Assembly: GCF_002794255.1 (NCBI RefSeq)
Contig: NZ_PGGW01000008.1
Location: 124,001 to 188,000 of the forward strand
Length of the DNA stretch: 64,000 nt
Origin: Streptomyces carminius
GTDB taxonomy: Bacteria > Actinomycetota > Actinomycetes > Streptomycetales > Streptomycetaceae
Reading direction: 5' to 3'
A program made the translations under genes and the position numbers. The notes under the pieces are model-generated. The model was not told the DNA's origin. It searched no databases and was given only the letters and a program-made list of their open reading frames with translations. This document shows positions 9,277-17,353 of the stretch, one piece after another; position 1 is the stretch's first letter, and each line of letters starts with the position of its first letter.

Positions 9277-9594
9277 TCAGTCCGGCCGGCCTTCCGGTTC
9301 CGGCGGGAGCGCCACCAGGGAGGTGCGCCGCGGGCCGTCCAGTACGCGCAGCGCCCGTGCCAGGGTGGCGGCGTGCAGCTCGGACTCCCCGCGCCCGTGC
9401 ATCACGGCCAGGGCGTCCCGCAGTGCCGCCGCCCGGCCGGCCAGGGCCTGGGCGGCGCGCAGGGCCCCGTAGGTGTCGCGTCCCCGGGCGGGATTGATCC
9501 GGCCCAGCAGGTCGACGATCTCCAGATAGCGGTCGATCACCTCGCCCTCCGCCCGGGTCAGGGCGGGCAGCGGCGGCAACTCGGGCGGCAGCAC
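9277..9594 (-). CDS. hypothetical helical protein downstream of clpP
   Basis: A protein of about 105 residues from the GTG at 9594, with a purine-rich GAGAGAGGGG site about 9 nt upstream, beginning 17 nt after the ClpP stop. It is rich in Ala, Leu and Arg and predicted mostly helical, for example AEGEVIDRYLEIVDLLGRI and YGALRAAQALAGRAAALR. I do not recognise a family. Co-transcription with the protease suggests an adaptor or accessory role, but that is inference. Starts further upstream would overlap clpP. Confidence 0.55.
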   Translation of the reverse strand: MLPPELPPLPALTRAEGEVIDRYLEIVDLLGRINPARGRDTYGALRAAQALAGRAAALRDALAVMHGRGESELHAATLARALRVLDGPRRTSLVALPPEPEGRPD

Positions 9595-9611
9595 CGGGTA
9601 CGGCCCCTCTC

Positions 9612-10256
9612 TCAGCCGGCCGCGCGTGCCGCGCGGGACGCCTTGCGGTCGGCCGTGAGCCGGTCCACGAGTCCGTAGGCCACCGCGGCCCCGGCGTCGA
9701 GGAACAGGTCCCGCTCGATGTCCCGCCGGACGCGTTCCAGGGGCTGCCCGGTGTGCTCGGCCAGCAGTTCCTCCAGTTTCCGGCGGGTGCGCAGCATCTC
9801 CTGGGACTGGATCTCCAGGTCCCTGACCTGCCCCCGGACGGGTTCGGCCAGGGAAGGCTGGTGGATCATCACCCGCGCGCCGGGCAGGGCCAGCCGCTTG
9901 CCGGGGGTGCCCGCGGCGAGCAGGACGGCCGCGGCGGAGGAGGCCTGTCCCAGGCAGACGGTCTCGATGTCGCAGCCGATGAACCGCATCGTGTCGTGGA
10001 TCGCCGTCATCGCGGTGAAGGAGCCGCCGGGAGAGTTGATGTAGAGCGAGATGTCCCGTCCGGGCGCGGAGTGCTCCAGGTGGAGGAGCTGGGCCATGAC
10101 GTCGTTGGCCACGGCGTCGTCGATCGGGGTCCCGAGGAGGACGATGCGCTCCTCGAAGAGCCTGGAGTACGGGTCCAGGGCCCGGGAGCCGTAGCCGGCG
10201 GACTCGGTGAACTCGGGCAGGACACGGCGGGCGGCGGGTCGGTTCGTCCGGTGCAC
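9612..10256 (-). CDS. ClpP-type ATP-dependent protease proteolytic subunit
   Basis: A 214-residue serine peptidase of family S14. The catalytic triad is visible as S107 in [13 protein letters not shown]132 in VMIHQPS and D183 in IERDLFL. The oxyanion segment [19 protein letters not shown] and the handle helix (residues 140-180) are intact. The N-terminus is longer than in E. coli and ends as usual before the [13 protein letters not shown] axial-loop region. Streptomyces encode several ClpP paralogues; this monocistronic-type copy is not next to a second clpP or to clpX, so it is probably an accessory paralogue. It is divergent from a Phd/YefM antitoxin gene. Confidence 0.9.
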   Translation of the reverse strand: MHRTNRPAARRVLPEFTESAGYGSRALDPYSRLFEERIVLLGTPIDDAVANDVMAQLLHLEHSAPGRDISLYINSPGGSFTAMTAIHDTMRFIGCDIETVCLGQASSAAAVLLAAGTPGKRLALPGARVMIHQPSLAEPVRGQVRDLEIQSQEMLRTRRKLEELLAEHTGQPLERVRRDIERDLFLDAGAAVAYGLVDRLTADRKASRAARAAG

Positions 10257-10300
10257 GGTGTGGTCCCTTCATCGACCGGGAGGGCGCGGTCGGCAGGAGA

Positions 10301-10338
10301 AACGTACATAAATTGCAGAACGTACGTCTGGTTATGCT
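10301..10338 (+). promoter_or_regulatory. putative clpP/antitoxin shared operator and antitoxin promoter
   Basis: In the 88-bp divergent gap, AACGTAC occurs twice, at 10301 and 10319, exactly 18 bp apart; the second copy extends to the palindrome ACGTACGT. A TATGCT -10-like box (10333-10338) ends 6 nt before the antitoxin ATG, which would give a leaderless transcript. The spacing of two palindromic half-sites is typical of Phd/YefM autoregulation. Binding is inferred, not shown. Confidence 0.5.
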
Positions 10339-10344
10339 GGGAGC

Positions 10345-10647
10345 ATGGCCTACGAAATTCCGGTGACGCAAGCCCGCGCCGAACTCGCCGACCTGATCAA
10401 CCGTGTGGTGTACGGAGGTGAACGGGTGGTGGTGACGCGGCACGGGAAACCACTGGTGGCCCTGGTGACCGCCGCTGACCTGGAACGACTGGACCAGCTG
10501 GGCGAGGCAGGGCAGGACGGGGTGATCAGCACGGTCTCCACCGTGCGGGAGGTGCCGTCCGCTCCCGGCGAACGCGGTCGCTTCGGTATCGCGGCGCACC
10601 ACCCGGATCCCGCCTCCGGGGAACGACGCCCGGGCCGCGGGGCGTAG
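10345..10647 (+). CDS. orphan Phd/YefM-family antitoxin
   Basis: A 100-residue protein. The first 55 residues, MAYEIPVTQARAELADLINR then VVVTRHGKPLVALVTAADLE, are a textbook Phd/YefM DNA-binding domain. The C-terminal half, which would bind a toxin, is Gly/Arg/Pro-rich and ends GERRPGRGA. No RelE/Doc/YoeB-like toxin lies downstream: about 80 nt of non-coding DNA is followed by the convergent acyltransferase. It is divergent from clpP, which is suggestive because Clp proteases degrade antitoxins. It may have been recruited as a repressor of clpP. Confidence 0.85.
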   Translation: MAYEIPVTQARAELADLINRVVYGGERVVVTRHGKPLVALVTAADLERLDQLGEAGQDGVISTVSTVREVPSAPGERGRFGIAAHHPDPASGERRPGRGA

Positions 10648-10744
10648 GGCGCCGACGCTCGGGGCGGGCGCCGGGCGCGAGGCGGTCCCGGGGGACCGGT
10701 GGGAGGCGCGCCGCGGAGCGGTGCCGGGCTCTACGGGGCGGTGC

Positions 10745-11461
10745 TCACGGCGCGGCGCTTGCGGAGGACGGGCCGGAGCCGTCGCCCTTCTTGCGGGCCT
10801 TGGCGTCGGGCGCGTACAGGTCCACGTACTCCTGGCCGGACAGGTTCATGATCGCGTACATGATCTCGTCGGTGACCGCGCGCAGCACCGTGCGGTCTTC
10901 GTGCATCCCGGCGAAGCGCGAGAAGTCCAGCGGTTCGCCGAAGCGGATGGTCACCCGCCCGATCCTGGGAAGCTTCCGGCCCGGCGGCTGGAGCTCGAAC
11001 GTCCCCACCATGGCGCACGGCACCACCGGCGCCTTCGACCGCAGCGCCATGACGGCGACCCCGGTGCGGCCCCGGTACAGCCGTCCGTCGTGGGACCGGG
11101 TGCCCTCGGGGTAGATGCCGAGCAGCTCGTCCCGGTCCAGGACCTTCAGCCCCTCCTCGATGGCCGCCCGGCCCGCACCCCTGCCCGACCGGTCCACCGG
11201 GATCTGCCCCACGCTGCGGAAGAACGCCGCGGTGAGTCTGCCCTTCACGCCCGGACCGGTGAAGTACTCGGCCTTGGCCAGGAAGGTGATGCGCCGCCTG
11301 AGGATCGCGGGCATCAGGAAATGGTCGGAGAAGGACAGATGGTTTCCGGCGACGATCGCCGCACCTTCGTCCGGAACGTGCTCCAGCCCCTCGATCCGGG
11401 GCCTGAACAGCAGCCGCAACAGCGGTCCCAGCAGGACGTACTTGAGCACGTAGTAGAACAC
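10745..11461 (-). CDS. 1-acylglycerol-3-phosphate acyltransferase (PlsC-like)
   Basis: A 238-residue membrane-associated acyltransferase. The HX4D catalytic motif is in AGNHLSFSDHFLMP; the glycerophosphate-binding motif is IYPEGTRS; motif II is FFRSVGQIPVDR and motif IV VVPCAMVG. The N-terminus FYYVLKYVLLGPLLRLLF is a membrane-binding helix. The GTG at 11461 has GGGAG about 8 nt upstream. The family makes phosphatidic acid, though some actinobacterial members act on other lipids. The C-terminal DAKARKKGDGSG is a basic tail. It converges with the antitoxin gene. Confidence 0.85.
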   Translation of the reverse strand: MFYYVLKYVLLGPLLRLLFRPRIEGLEHVPDEGAAIVAGNHLSFSDHFLMPAILRRRITFLAKAEYFTGPGVKGRLTAAFFRSVGQIPVDRSGRGAGRAAIEEGLKVLDRDELLGIYPEGTRSHDGRLYRGRTGVAVMALRSKAPVVPCAMVGTFELQPPGRKLPRIGRVTIRFGEPLDFSRFAGMHEDRTVLRAVTDEIMYAIMNLSGQEYVDLYAPDAKARKKGDGSGPSSASAAP

Positions 11462-11805
11462 GGGGCGGCTCCCGTCTGTACCGGGTCGGCTGGCGCGCTG
11501 CGTTCCGCGAGGTCACGGGGCAGCGCGAAGGGGATCAGTCTATGTACGGGCGCCGGCGTGCGTGACCGGCTCGGACGGGGGCGGTGCCGGCCGGGTGCCG
11601 GCATCTGTACGGGGGTGCCGGGTTCTTCCGTCTCACGTCCGACCTCTACCCGCCGGCCGCCGGGGCAGACGCCGCCCCGCCGCGGACGGTGCGGAACGGC
11701 GCTGGGAGTCCGGAAGGGGGCCGGTCCGGCGCCGGCGCGGGAGCGGACGGGGGAGGACGGGGGAGGAACGGTCTGCGGACGCGCTCCCGCGGGTAGCCGT
11801 GGGCA
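11462..11805. other. intergenic region between the acyltransferase and DUF421 genes
   Basis: 344 bp without a convincing gene. It must hold the divergent promoters. A short direct repeat (gacgggggag twice) lies near 11746-11769. A 70-codon reading frame inside it has no ribosome site and no recognisable sequence. Confidence 0.6.
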
Positions 11806-12336
11806 ATGTTCTTCGACTCCTGGTACGAACTGCTGCGGGTGGCCGTCATGACCACCTGCGCCTACGTCGCCCTGATCGTGGTGGTGCGGCTGTCGGGCAA
11901 GCGCACGCTGGCGAAGATGAACGCCTTCGACCTGGTGGTCACCGTGGCCCTGGGCTCGACGCTGGCCACCATCCTCCTGAACCGGACCGTCTCCCTGGCC
12001 GAGGGAGTGCTCGCCCTGGCACTCCTGGTGGCCCTGCAGTTCGTCAGCGCGTGGGCGGCGGTGCGCTCCCGCCGCTTCCACCGGCTGATCAAGGCCGAGC
12101 CGACACTGCTGCTGAGCGACGGGCGCCTGCTCACCGGGGCGATGGCCCGGCAGCGGGTCACGGCGAGCGAGGTGCACCAGGCGATCCGCTCCCAGGGAGT
12201 CGGCGCGATCGAGGACGTCGCCGCGGTGGTCCTGGAGACCGACGGCAAGTTCAGTGTGCTTCCCCGGTCCCAGAAGGGGTCGGGCAGCTCTCTGCGGGAG
12301 GTCCGCAACCCGGCGGGCGCGGAACCGGACAGGTGA
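11806..12336 (+). CDS. DUF421 (YetF-type) membrane protein
   Basis: A 176-residue protein with three N-terminal membrane helices (VAVMTTCAYVALIVVVRLSG, VVTVALGSTLATILL, GVLALALLVALQFVSAWAAV) followed by the cytosolic YetF domain. The conserved FDLVVTVALGS of the DUF421 core, the segment RLIKAEPTLLLSDGRLL, and VTASEVHQAIRSQGVGAIEDVAAVVLETDGKFSVL are all present. The Bacillus homologue YetF is a membrane protein of uncertain role. The 3' end, including the stop codon, is embedded in a 17-bp triple repeat. Confidence 0.85.
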   Translation: MFFDSWYELLRVAVMTTCAYVALIVVVRLSGKRTLAKMNAFDLVVTVALGSTLATILLNRTVSLAEGVLALALLVALQFVSAWAAVRSRRFHRLIKAEPTLLLSDGRLLTGAMARQRVTASEVHQAIRSQGVGAIEDVAAVVLETDGKFSVLPRSQKGSGSSLREVRNPAGAEPDR

Positions 12337-12375
12337 GGTGACCGGACAGGTGAGGTGACCGGACAGGTGAGGTGA
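12325..12375. repeat. three perfect tandem copies of a 17-bp unit
   Basis: ccggacaggtgaggtga is repeated at 12325, 12342 and 12359 without mismatch. The first copy contains the stop codon of the DUF421 gene, so the array spans the end of the coding region. Each copy carries an in-frame or near-frame TGA. The array may be unstable in copy number. Confidence 0.95.
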
Positions 12376-12402
12376 CCGGCCGGGCGGCGCGGCACGAGAC
12401 CG

Positions 12403-13092
12403 TCACGCCCCGCCCGGCCGGTCGCCCTCCGGCGGCCGCCCCGCGCCGCGCGACTCGAGGAAGTAGGCCCCCAGACTGCCCGCGAGAGTGGCGAAGACGG
12501 CGACGGAGTAGACCGCCAGCACGATCTCCAGCACTCTGGCGAAGGCGTCGGGGCGGCCGAGGGGCTCCCCGGTGACCGCGGCCAGCGCGGTCGCGTGCAG
12601 AGCCTCCCCCAGGGAGGGGTAGACACCGAACTCGTACAGCAGCTCGGCGCTGCCCAGTACGGTGAGCGCGGAGACGGCCGCCAGCCAGCCGATCCGGTCG
12701 CCGAGCACCCGGCGCGCGGAGCGGGAGGAGCGCACCACCGAGGACAGCACCCGGCCGGTGCGCAGCATCCGCACCGAGCGGGCCAGCCGCAGCACCCGCA
12801 GGAAGGGCAGAAGCAGGAAGAAGAGCTGCCACCAGTTGCGGCGCAGAAAGGCCCCGGTGTCGGGGGCGACGGCCACCCGGACGAGGAACTCGGCGGCGAA
12901 CACCGTCCACAGCAGCCAGCCGGCCACGGTCAGCGCCGTACTCAGCGCGCCGTCCGGACGGGCCAGCCGCTCCCCGAGGACGACCAGCAGGAACAGCACC
13001 CCCAGCACACTCATCACCGGAGTGGCGCGGTCCAGCAGTTCCTGGGCGAAGCGCTCGCGTTCGTCGCGGGGGCGGGAGGGCAGCTCGGGCAC
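12403..13092 (-). CDS. voltage-sensor-type ion channel protein with atypical pore
   Basis: A 229-residue integral membrane protein from the GTG at 13092 (an upstream in-frame start would overlap the divergent antiporter). An S1-S3-like region (MSVLGVLFLLVVLGERL, LWTVFAAEFLVRVAV) precedes an Arg-rich S4-like helix LRVLRLARSVRMLRTGR. S5 and S6 follow (WLAAVSALTVLGSAELLYEF and LEIVLAVYSVAVFATLAGSL). Between them the pore segment reads ATALAAVTGEPLG, where a K+ channel would have TVGYG. It is therefore a voltage-gated-channel homologue without a recognisable selectivity filter; its ion is unknown. Confidence 0.75.
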   Translation of the reverse strand: MPELPSRPRDERERFAQELLDRATPVMSVLGVLFLLVVLGERLARPDGALSTALTVAGWLLWTVFAAEFLVRVAVAPDTGAFLRRNWWQLFFLLLPFLRVLRLARSVRMLRTGRVLSSVVRSSRSARRVLGDRIGWLAAVSALTVLGSAELLYEFGVYPSLGEALHATALAAVTGEPLGRPDAFARVLEIVLAVYSVAVFATLAGSLGAYFLESRGAGRPPEGDRPGGA

Positions 13093-13212
13093 ACCGCCGC
13101 CCCTACCCGCTGCCGGAACGAACAGTCCCGCGGCGGGAGTGCCCGGTACCGCGCCGCGGGCGTGCGCGTGCCACCGGAATCCGCTGTCGGTGTGCGCCGG
13201 TGACAGCGGGGC

Positions 13213-14475
13213 ATGCCGCACTCACCGTCGGGCAGCCGCATGCACATGCTGGATGTGCTGCTGACCGTCGCCGGCCTCCTCGCCCTCGGGGTGGCCGTTC
13301 TCTTCCGCCGTATCCAGAGCGCGCCGCTGAGCGGACCGCTGCTGGCCCTGCTGACGGGAATCCTCTTCGGCCCCGGGGTACTGGGTGTCATCGACCTGCC
13401 CACCGTGCTGGACGCGCACAAGGAACTGCACGAGTTCTCCCGGCTGCTGCTGGCGGTCTCGGTGATGGCCGTGGCCCTGCGCTATCCGATCCATGACGTA
13501 CGGGCCCTGGTGAAGCCGGTGTCCGTCCTGCTGGTCGTGGCCATGCTCGGGATGGCACTGCTCACCACGGCGCTGTCGGCCGCCGTCCTCGGCGTCGGCC
13601 TCGGCGCCGCCGCGCTGCTGGGTGCGGCCCTGTGCCCGACCGACCCGGTGCTCGCCTCCAGCGTGGTCACCGGCGACCCGGCGGAGAAGAGCGTCGCCGC
13701 CCGCACCCGGCAGCTGCTCTCCCTGGAATCGGGGGCCAACGACGGCCTCGCCCTTCCCCTGGTGGTGGCCGCGGTGGCGATCGCCGGGACGCTGTCGGGA
13801 ACCGACGCGCTGCTGGAGTCCCTGTGGCAGGTCCTGGGCGCGGTCGCCCTCGGAGCGGTGGCGGGGGCGCTGGGCGGCAGGGTGCTGCGTGCCGCCGAGG
13901 CCAGGAGGGACGTCGAGGCGGGCCCGCTGCTGGTGTACACCCTGCTGCTGGCCCTCTCCGTCCTGGGCGTGGCCGGGCTGCTCCGCCTGGACGGCATCCT
14001 GGCCGTCTTCGTCTCCGGCCTGGCCTTCAACGCGACGAGCTCGGTGAGCGAGCGCGCCGACGAGAACAAGAACGACGAGGCGGTCAACCGCTTCCTGGTG
14101 CTGCCGCTGTTCGTGGTGTTCGGGGCCATGATCCCCTGGAGCGAGTGGGGAGAGCTGGGCTGGCGCGGCCTTCTGCTGGTCGTCGGGGTACTCCTGCTGC
14201 GCCGTCTGCCGGTCCTGCTCGCCCTCAGGCGCCCCCTGTCCCTGGGGTGGCGGGACGCCGTCTTCCTGGGCTGGTTCGGTCCCATCGGCGTCTCGGCCCT
14301 GTTCTACCTGACCATGGAGGCCCACCGGCTCGGCGCCGACCCCACGGTCCTGGCCGCCGGCACGCTGGTCGTCGCCGCCAGCACCGTCGTGCACGGCGCC
14401 ACCACGGCCCCCGGCCTGGCCCTCTACCGCAGGGCGGGCGAACGCGGCGGGGAGCGGACGGAGGCCGCCGGATGA
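13213..14475 (+). CDS. CPA1-family Na+(K+)/H+ antiporter
   Basis: A 420-residue protein with about 12 membrane helices. Diagnostic CPA1 segments are CPTDPVLASSVVTGDPAEKS (the TDP motif in helix V) and SLESGANDGLALPLVVAA (the ND motif in helix VI, ion-binding Asp). The later FVSGLAFNATSS and FLGWFGPIGVSALFY are also typical of sodium/proton exchangers. It likely extrudes Na+ or K+ in exchange for protons. The start is the ATG at 13213; an internal ATG at 13240 is possible. Its stop overlaps the start of the next channel gene (ATGA), so the two are translated together. Confidence 0.9.
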   Translation: MPHSPSGSRMHMLDVLLTVAGLLALGVAVLFRRIQSAPLSGPLLALLTGILFGPGVLGVIDLPTVLDAHKELHEFSRLLLAVSVMAVALRYPIHDVRALVKPVSVLLVVAMLGMALLTTALSAAVLGVGLGAAALLGAALCPTDPVLASSVVTGDPAEKSVAARTRQLLSLESGANDGLALPLVVAAVAIAGTLSGTDALLESLWQVLGAVALGAVAGALGGRVLRAAEARRDVEAGPLLVYTLLLALSVLGVAGLLRLDGILAVFVSGLAFNATSSVSERADENKNDEAVNRFLVLPLFVVFGAMIPWSEWGELGWRGLLLVVGVLLLRRLPVLLALRRPLSLGWRDAVFLGWFGPIGVSALFYLTMEAHRLGADPTVLAAGTLVVAASTVVHGATTAPGLALYRRAGERGGERTEAAG

Positions 14476-15479
14476 ACGTGCCACTCGCACTCCTGGGCTG
14501 CCTCCTGCTCCTCCTCGCGCTCGCCGACGCCTCGATCACGGCCCTGTCCATGGTCAGGGTGACCGGCCCGGTCACCGGATGGGTGACCCGTGGGGTGTGG
14601 CGGCTGTTCCTGGCCGCCCACACCAGGAAGCCGGGCGGCGGGCTGCTGCAGTGGAGCGGAACGGTCACCCTCCTGATCACCTTCCTCACCTGGACGCTGC
14701 TGCTGTGGGCCGGGTGGCTGTTGTTCTTCGCCTCCCACGAGCGGGCCGTCGTCGGCTCCCTGACCTCCGCCCCCGCCGACGGCTGGTCGCGGGTGTACTT
14801 CACCGGCTACACGGTCTTCACGCTGGGCACCGGCGACTACGTCCCCGGCACGGCCCGGGCCCAAGTGGCCACCGCCGTCGCGGCGCTGTCGGGGCTGTTC
14901 CTGGTCACCCTGTCCCTCACCTATCTGGTGCAGGTGATCCAGGCGGTGGTCCACAAGCGCTCCGTGGCCGCGCAGGTCCACGCCCTGGGCCCGGACGCCG
15001 GGCGCATCGTCGCCGGGGGCTGGACCGGGGACGGATTCAGCTCCATGTTCAACCAGCATCTGGTCTCCCTGACCGAACCCCTGCTGCGGATGGGGGAGCA
15101 GCATCTGGCCTTCCCGATCGTCCACTACTTCCACTCGAACGTCCGCGGCAAGGCACCCGCCTGTGCCGTGGCCGACCTCGACGACGCCCTCCTGCTGCTG
15201 CGGAGCGGCACGGACCCGCGGGCCCGGCCCGACCCGGCGGCCACCGGCCCGCTGTGGGCCGCCCTCGGACAGGTGCTGGACAACCTGCAGGGCCGGTTCT
15301 TCTCCCGGGCGGAGGAGGAACGTCCCGCCCCCGCCCTGTCGGCACTGCGCGAGGCGGGTGTCCCCGCCGTCGACGAGGAGCGGTACGCCGCCCAGGTGCG
15401 TGAGCAGGCCCGGCGGAGGCGTGCCGTCCAGGGGTTCCTGTACAGCGACGGATGGCGCGACGGCCGCCCGGACTCCTGA
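14472..15479 (+). CDS. two-pore-helix potassium channel family protein
   Basis: A 335-residue protein. A hydrophobic N-terminus is followed by TLLITFLTWTLLLWAGWLLF, then a pore helix and selectivity filter GYTVFTLGTGDYVPG (the TLGTGD variant of TVGYGD), and the inner helix TAVAALSGLFLVTLSLTYLV. The C-terminal 180 residues are soluble and helical with no RCK domain I can name. The ATG at 14472 overlaps the antiporter stop by 4 nt. A channel coupled to an antiporter suggests ion homeostasis or osmotic adaptation. The filter G-T-G instead of G-Y-G may relax K+ selectivity. Confidence 0.85.
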   Translation: MNVPLALLGCLLLLLALADASITALSMVRVTGPVTGWVTRGVWRLFLAAHTRKPGGGLLQWSGTVTLLITFLTWTLLLWAGWLLFFASHERAVVGSLTSAPADGWSRVYFTGYTVFTLGTGDYVPGTARAQVATAVAALSGLFLVTLSLTYLVQVIQAVVHKRSVAAQVHALGPDAGRIVAGGWTGDGFSSMFNQHLVSLTEPLLRMGEQHLAFPIVHYFHSNVRGKAPACAVADLDDALLLLRSGTDPRARPDPAATGPLWAALGQVLDNLQGRFFSRAEEERPAPALSALREAGVPAVDEERYAAQVREQARRRRAVQGFLYSDGWRDGRPDS

Positions 15480-15549
15480 GGACGCCGGGGAACACACCGG
15501 ACGGAGGCCGGTGCGCGGGAGGGGGGCTCCGCCCGCGGTCCGCCCGCCG

Positions 15550-17268
15550 TCACTCCGCCGTGCGGCCGGTCCGGCCCGGGACCGCACACGCCGCCGGGAC
15601 CGCCGGGGAGGACCCGTCCGGCCGGGTGCGCCGCCCCGCCGGGTCGGTGCGCGTGCCGGGCGCGGGAATCTCCCGCCGCCACGGATCATGGCCGAGGGAG
15701 GCGAAGACCCGGTGCATCGCCTCGGCGACGTCCGCGGCCCCGCACCGCGCCTCCAGACCGGCGGCCCACCGGACGGCCGCCGTCCAGTTGGGGAGTTCCG
15801 CGTCCAGCCAGCCCAGTGCCTTGGTCCGGCCGCCGGGGAAGTACGCGCTCTCTCCCCCCGCCTCGGCCGTTCCCCCGGCGGCCCGGAGCGCGGCGGCGGC
15901 ACGGTGCAGCAGCGCGTCCGCCATACGGCTCTCGGCCGCCGCCCGGGCGGCCGGGCCGGCCGCCGTGCGCAGCTCCCCGGCCGCGAAGAGCCGCAGCAAC
16001 TCGGGAAACCGGTACCGGAAGGCGGCCGCGGCGGGCTCCAGCAGCCCGGCGTCGGCCAGTTCCTCCAGTGCCGCTCCGGCGGCGGGGGGCGGCAGCGTGG
16101 CCAGCGAGGCGGCGAGCTCGGGACCGAAGTCCGGTCCCGGCACGAGGGCCAGCAGACGGAACAGCCGGCGTGTTCCGGGCGCCAGTTGCCGGTAGGAGGA
16201 GGTGTAGGAGGCACGGAGGCGCCGCCCCCCGGGCCCGAGGCGGCCGAGCCGCAGCTCCTCGGGACGCAGCAGGCCGACAAGCTGCCGTACGGGTGCCGCC
16301 GGGCCGGGTCGGCCGGCGAGGACCGCGAGACGGTTCCCGGCGGCCCGCAGCGCCGGCGGCAGGCGGCCGCAGAGCCGGGCGAGCTCCTCGGCCGCTCCGG
16401 GCTCGGCGGCGACCGTGCCGCCGCCGGCCACCCGGTCCAGCAGCCGTACGGCCTCCGCCGTGGACAGGACGCCCGGCCGGAGCCGCGCGGAGCTCTCCAG
16501 ACCGGCCAGGGCCCGCCGGCCGGTGACCAGGACCAGACAGCGCGGGCCGCCCGGAAGCAACGGCCTGACCTGCTCCTCGTCGGCCGCGTCGTCCAGGAGC
16601 AGCAGCATGCCGCGGCCGTGCGTCACCGACCGGTAGAGATCACCGCGCTCCTCGGTGTCGGACGGGATCCGGGCGGCGGGGACGCCCAGGGCCGACAGCA
16701 GCCGGGCGAGGGCGGCTCCGGGGCGCAGCGGCCGTGTGCCGGAACCGCCCAGGGAGAGGTGGAACCGGCCGTCGGGGAAGTGGTCGGCGCACTCCTGCGC
16801 GAGCCGGAGCGCCAGCGCGGTCTTCCCCAGCCCCGGCTGCCCGGTGACGAGGGCGATACCGGCGGTGGCCCCCGTACCGCCGGCCGCCGCCGCGGCCAGC
16901 GGGCGCAGGGCGGCCAGCTCCGGTCCGCGTCCGGTGAAGTCCGCGGGCGGAGCGGGGAAGGCGGAAGGCGCCCTCCCCGGCGCCGGGGAGGGCGGGGGCG
17001 GCCCGGAGCGCCCCCGCCCTCCCCGGCCCGCGGTGGCGGTGCGGTGCAGCTCCGCGCGGAGCCGCGGGGAGACACCGAGCGCGTCCGCGAGCGCCTCGAC
17101 GGTGGACTGCTGGGGGCCGCGGTTGCGGCCGCTCTCCAGCTCGCTGACCGAGCGGGTGCTGATGCCGGAGGAGGCCGCCAGCTCGCGCTGGGTGAGGCCC
17201 GCCGCCGTACGCGCGCCGCGCAGCAGCGGGCCGAGACCCGCGGGAGGTGGGGGGTGTCGGACTGTCAT
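15550..17268 (-). CDS. XRE-type STAND regulator (HTH + NB-ARC)
   Basis: A 572-residue protein. Residues 8-65 are a cro/C1-type HTH (LGPLLRGARTAAGLTQREL then ASSGISTRSVSELESGRNRG). After a Pro-rich linker, FTGRGPELAAL introduces an NB-ARC ATPase with Walker A TGQPGLGKTALAL near residue 145, Walker B GMLLLLDDA and the GLPxA-like CGRLPPALRAAGNRL. A winged-helix region follows (SYTSSYRQLAPGTRRLFRLL, residues about 350-420), then a helical C-terminus. In Streptomyces such proteins are signal-responsive regulators. It is head-to-head with a related, shorter gene. The start MTVRHPPPP at 17268 fits the HTH position. Confidence 0.85.
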   Translation of the reverse strand: MTVRHPPPPAGLGPLLRGARTAAGLTQRELAASSGISTRSVSELESGRNRGPQQSTVEALADALGVSPRLRAELHRTATAGRGGRGRSGPPPPSPAPGRAPSAFPAPPADFTGRGPELAALRPLAAAAAGGTGATAGIALVTGQPGLGKTALALRLAQECADHFPDGRFHLSLGGSGTRPLRPGAALARLLSALGVPAARIPSDTEERGDLYRSVTHGRGMLLLLDDAADEEQVRPLLPGGPRCLVLVTGRRALAGLESSARLRPGVLSTAEAVRLLDRVAGGGTVAAEPGAAEELARLCGRLPPALRAAGNRLAVLAGRPGPAAPVRQLVGLLRPEELRLGRLGPGGRRLRASYTSSYRQLAPGTRRLFRLLALVPGPDFGPELAASLATLPPPAAGAALEELADAGLLEPAAAAFRYRFPELLRLFAAGELRTAAGPAARAAAESRMADALLHRAAAALRAAGGTAEAGGESAYFPGGRTKALGWLDAELPNWTAAVRWAAGLEARCGAADVAEAMHRVFASLGHDPWRREIPAPGTRTDPAGRRTRPDGSSPAVPAACAVPGRTGRTAE

Positions 17269-17300
17269 GACCGCCAGGATGTCGAGAGGAACCGGGCAGG

Positions 17301-17353
17301 TTCCCGGGAATTCGAAGGTGCCGTTTCGCTGCCCTTCCGGGAACTCGTAGAAT
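17301..17353 (+). promoter_or_regulatory. shared control region of the STAND pair
   Basis: The 83-bp gap carries two palindromic boxes, TTCCCGGGAA at 17301-17310 and TTCCGGGAA at 17335-17343. A TAGAAT -10-like hexamer (17348-17353) overlaps the first ATG of the rightward gene, so transcription could begin at the in-frame GTG at 17361, giving a leaderless message. The pair may bind these boxes themselves; this is inferred from position only. Confidence 0.5.

Noticed and set aside
10345..10744. Complete toxin-antitoxin pair
   Set aside because: Only the Phd/YefM antitoxin is present; neither strand between 10648 and 10744 encodes a toxin.
11584..11796. 70-codon gene in the gap before the DUF421 gene
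   Set aside because: No ribosome site, Gly/Arg-rich composition typical of random high-GC frames, and no recognisable pattern.
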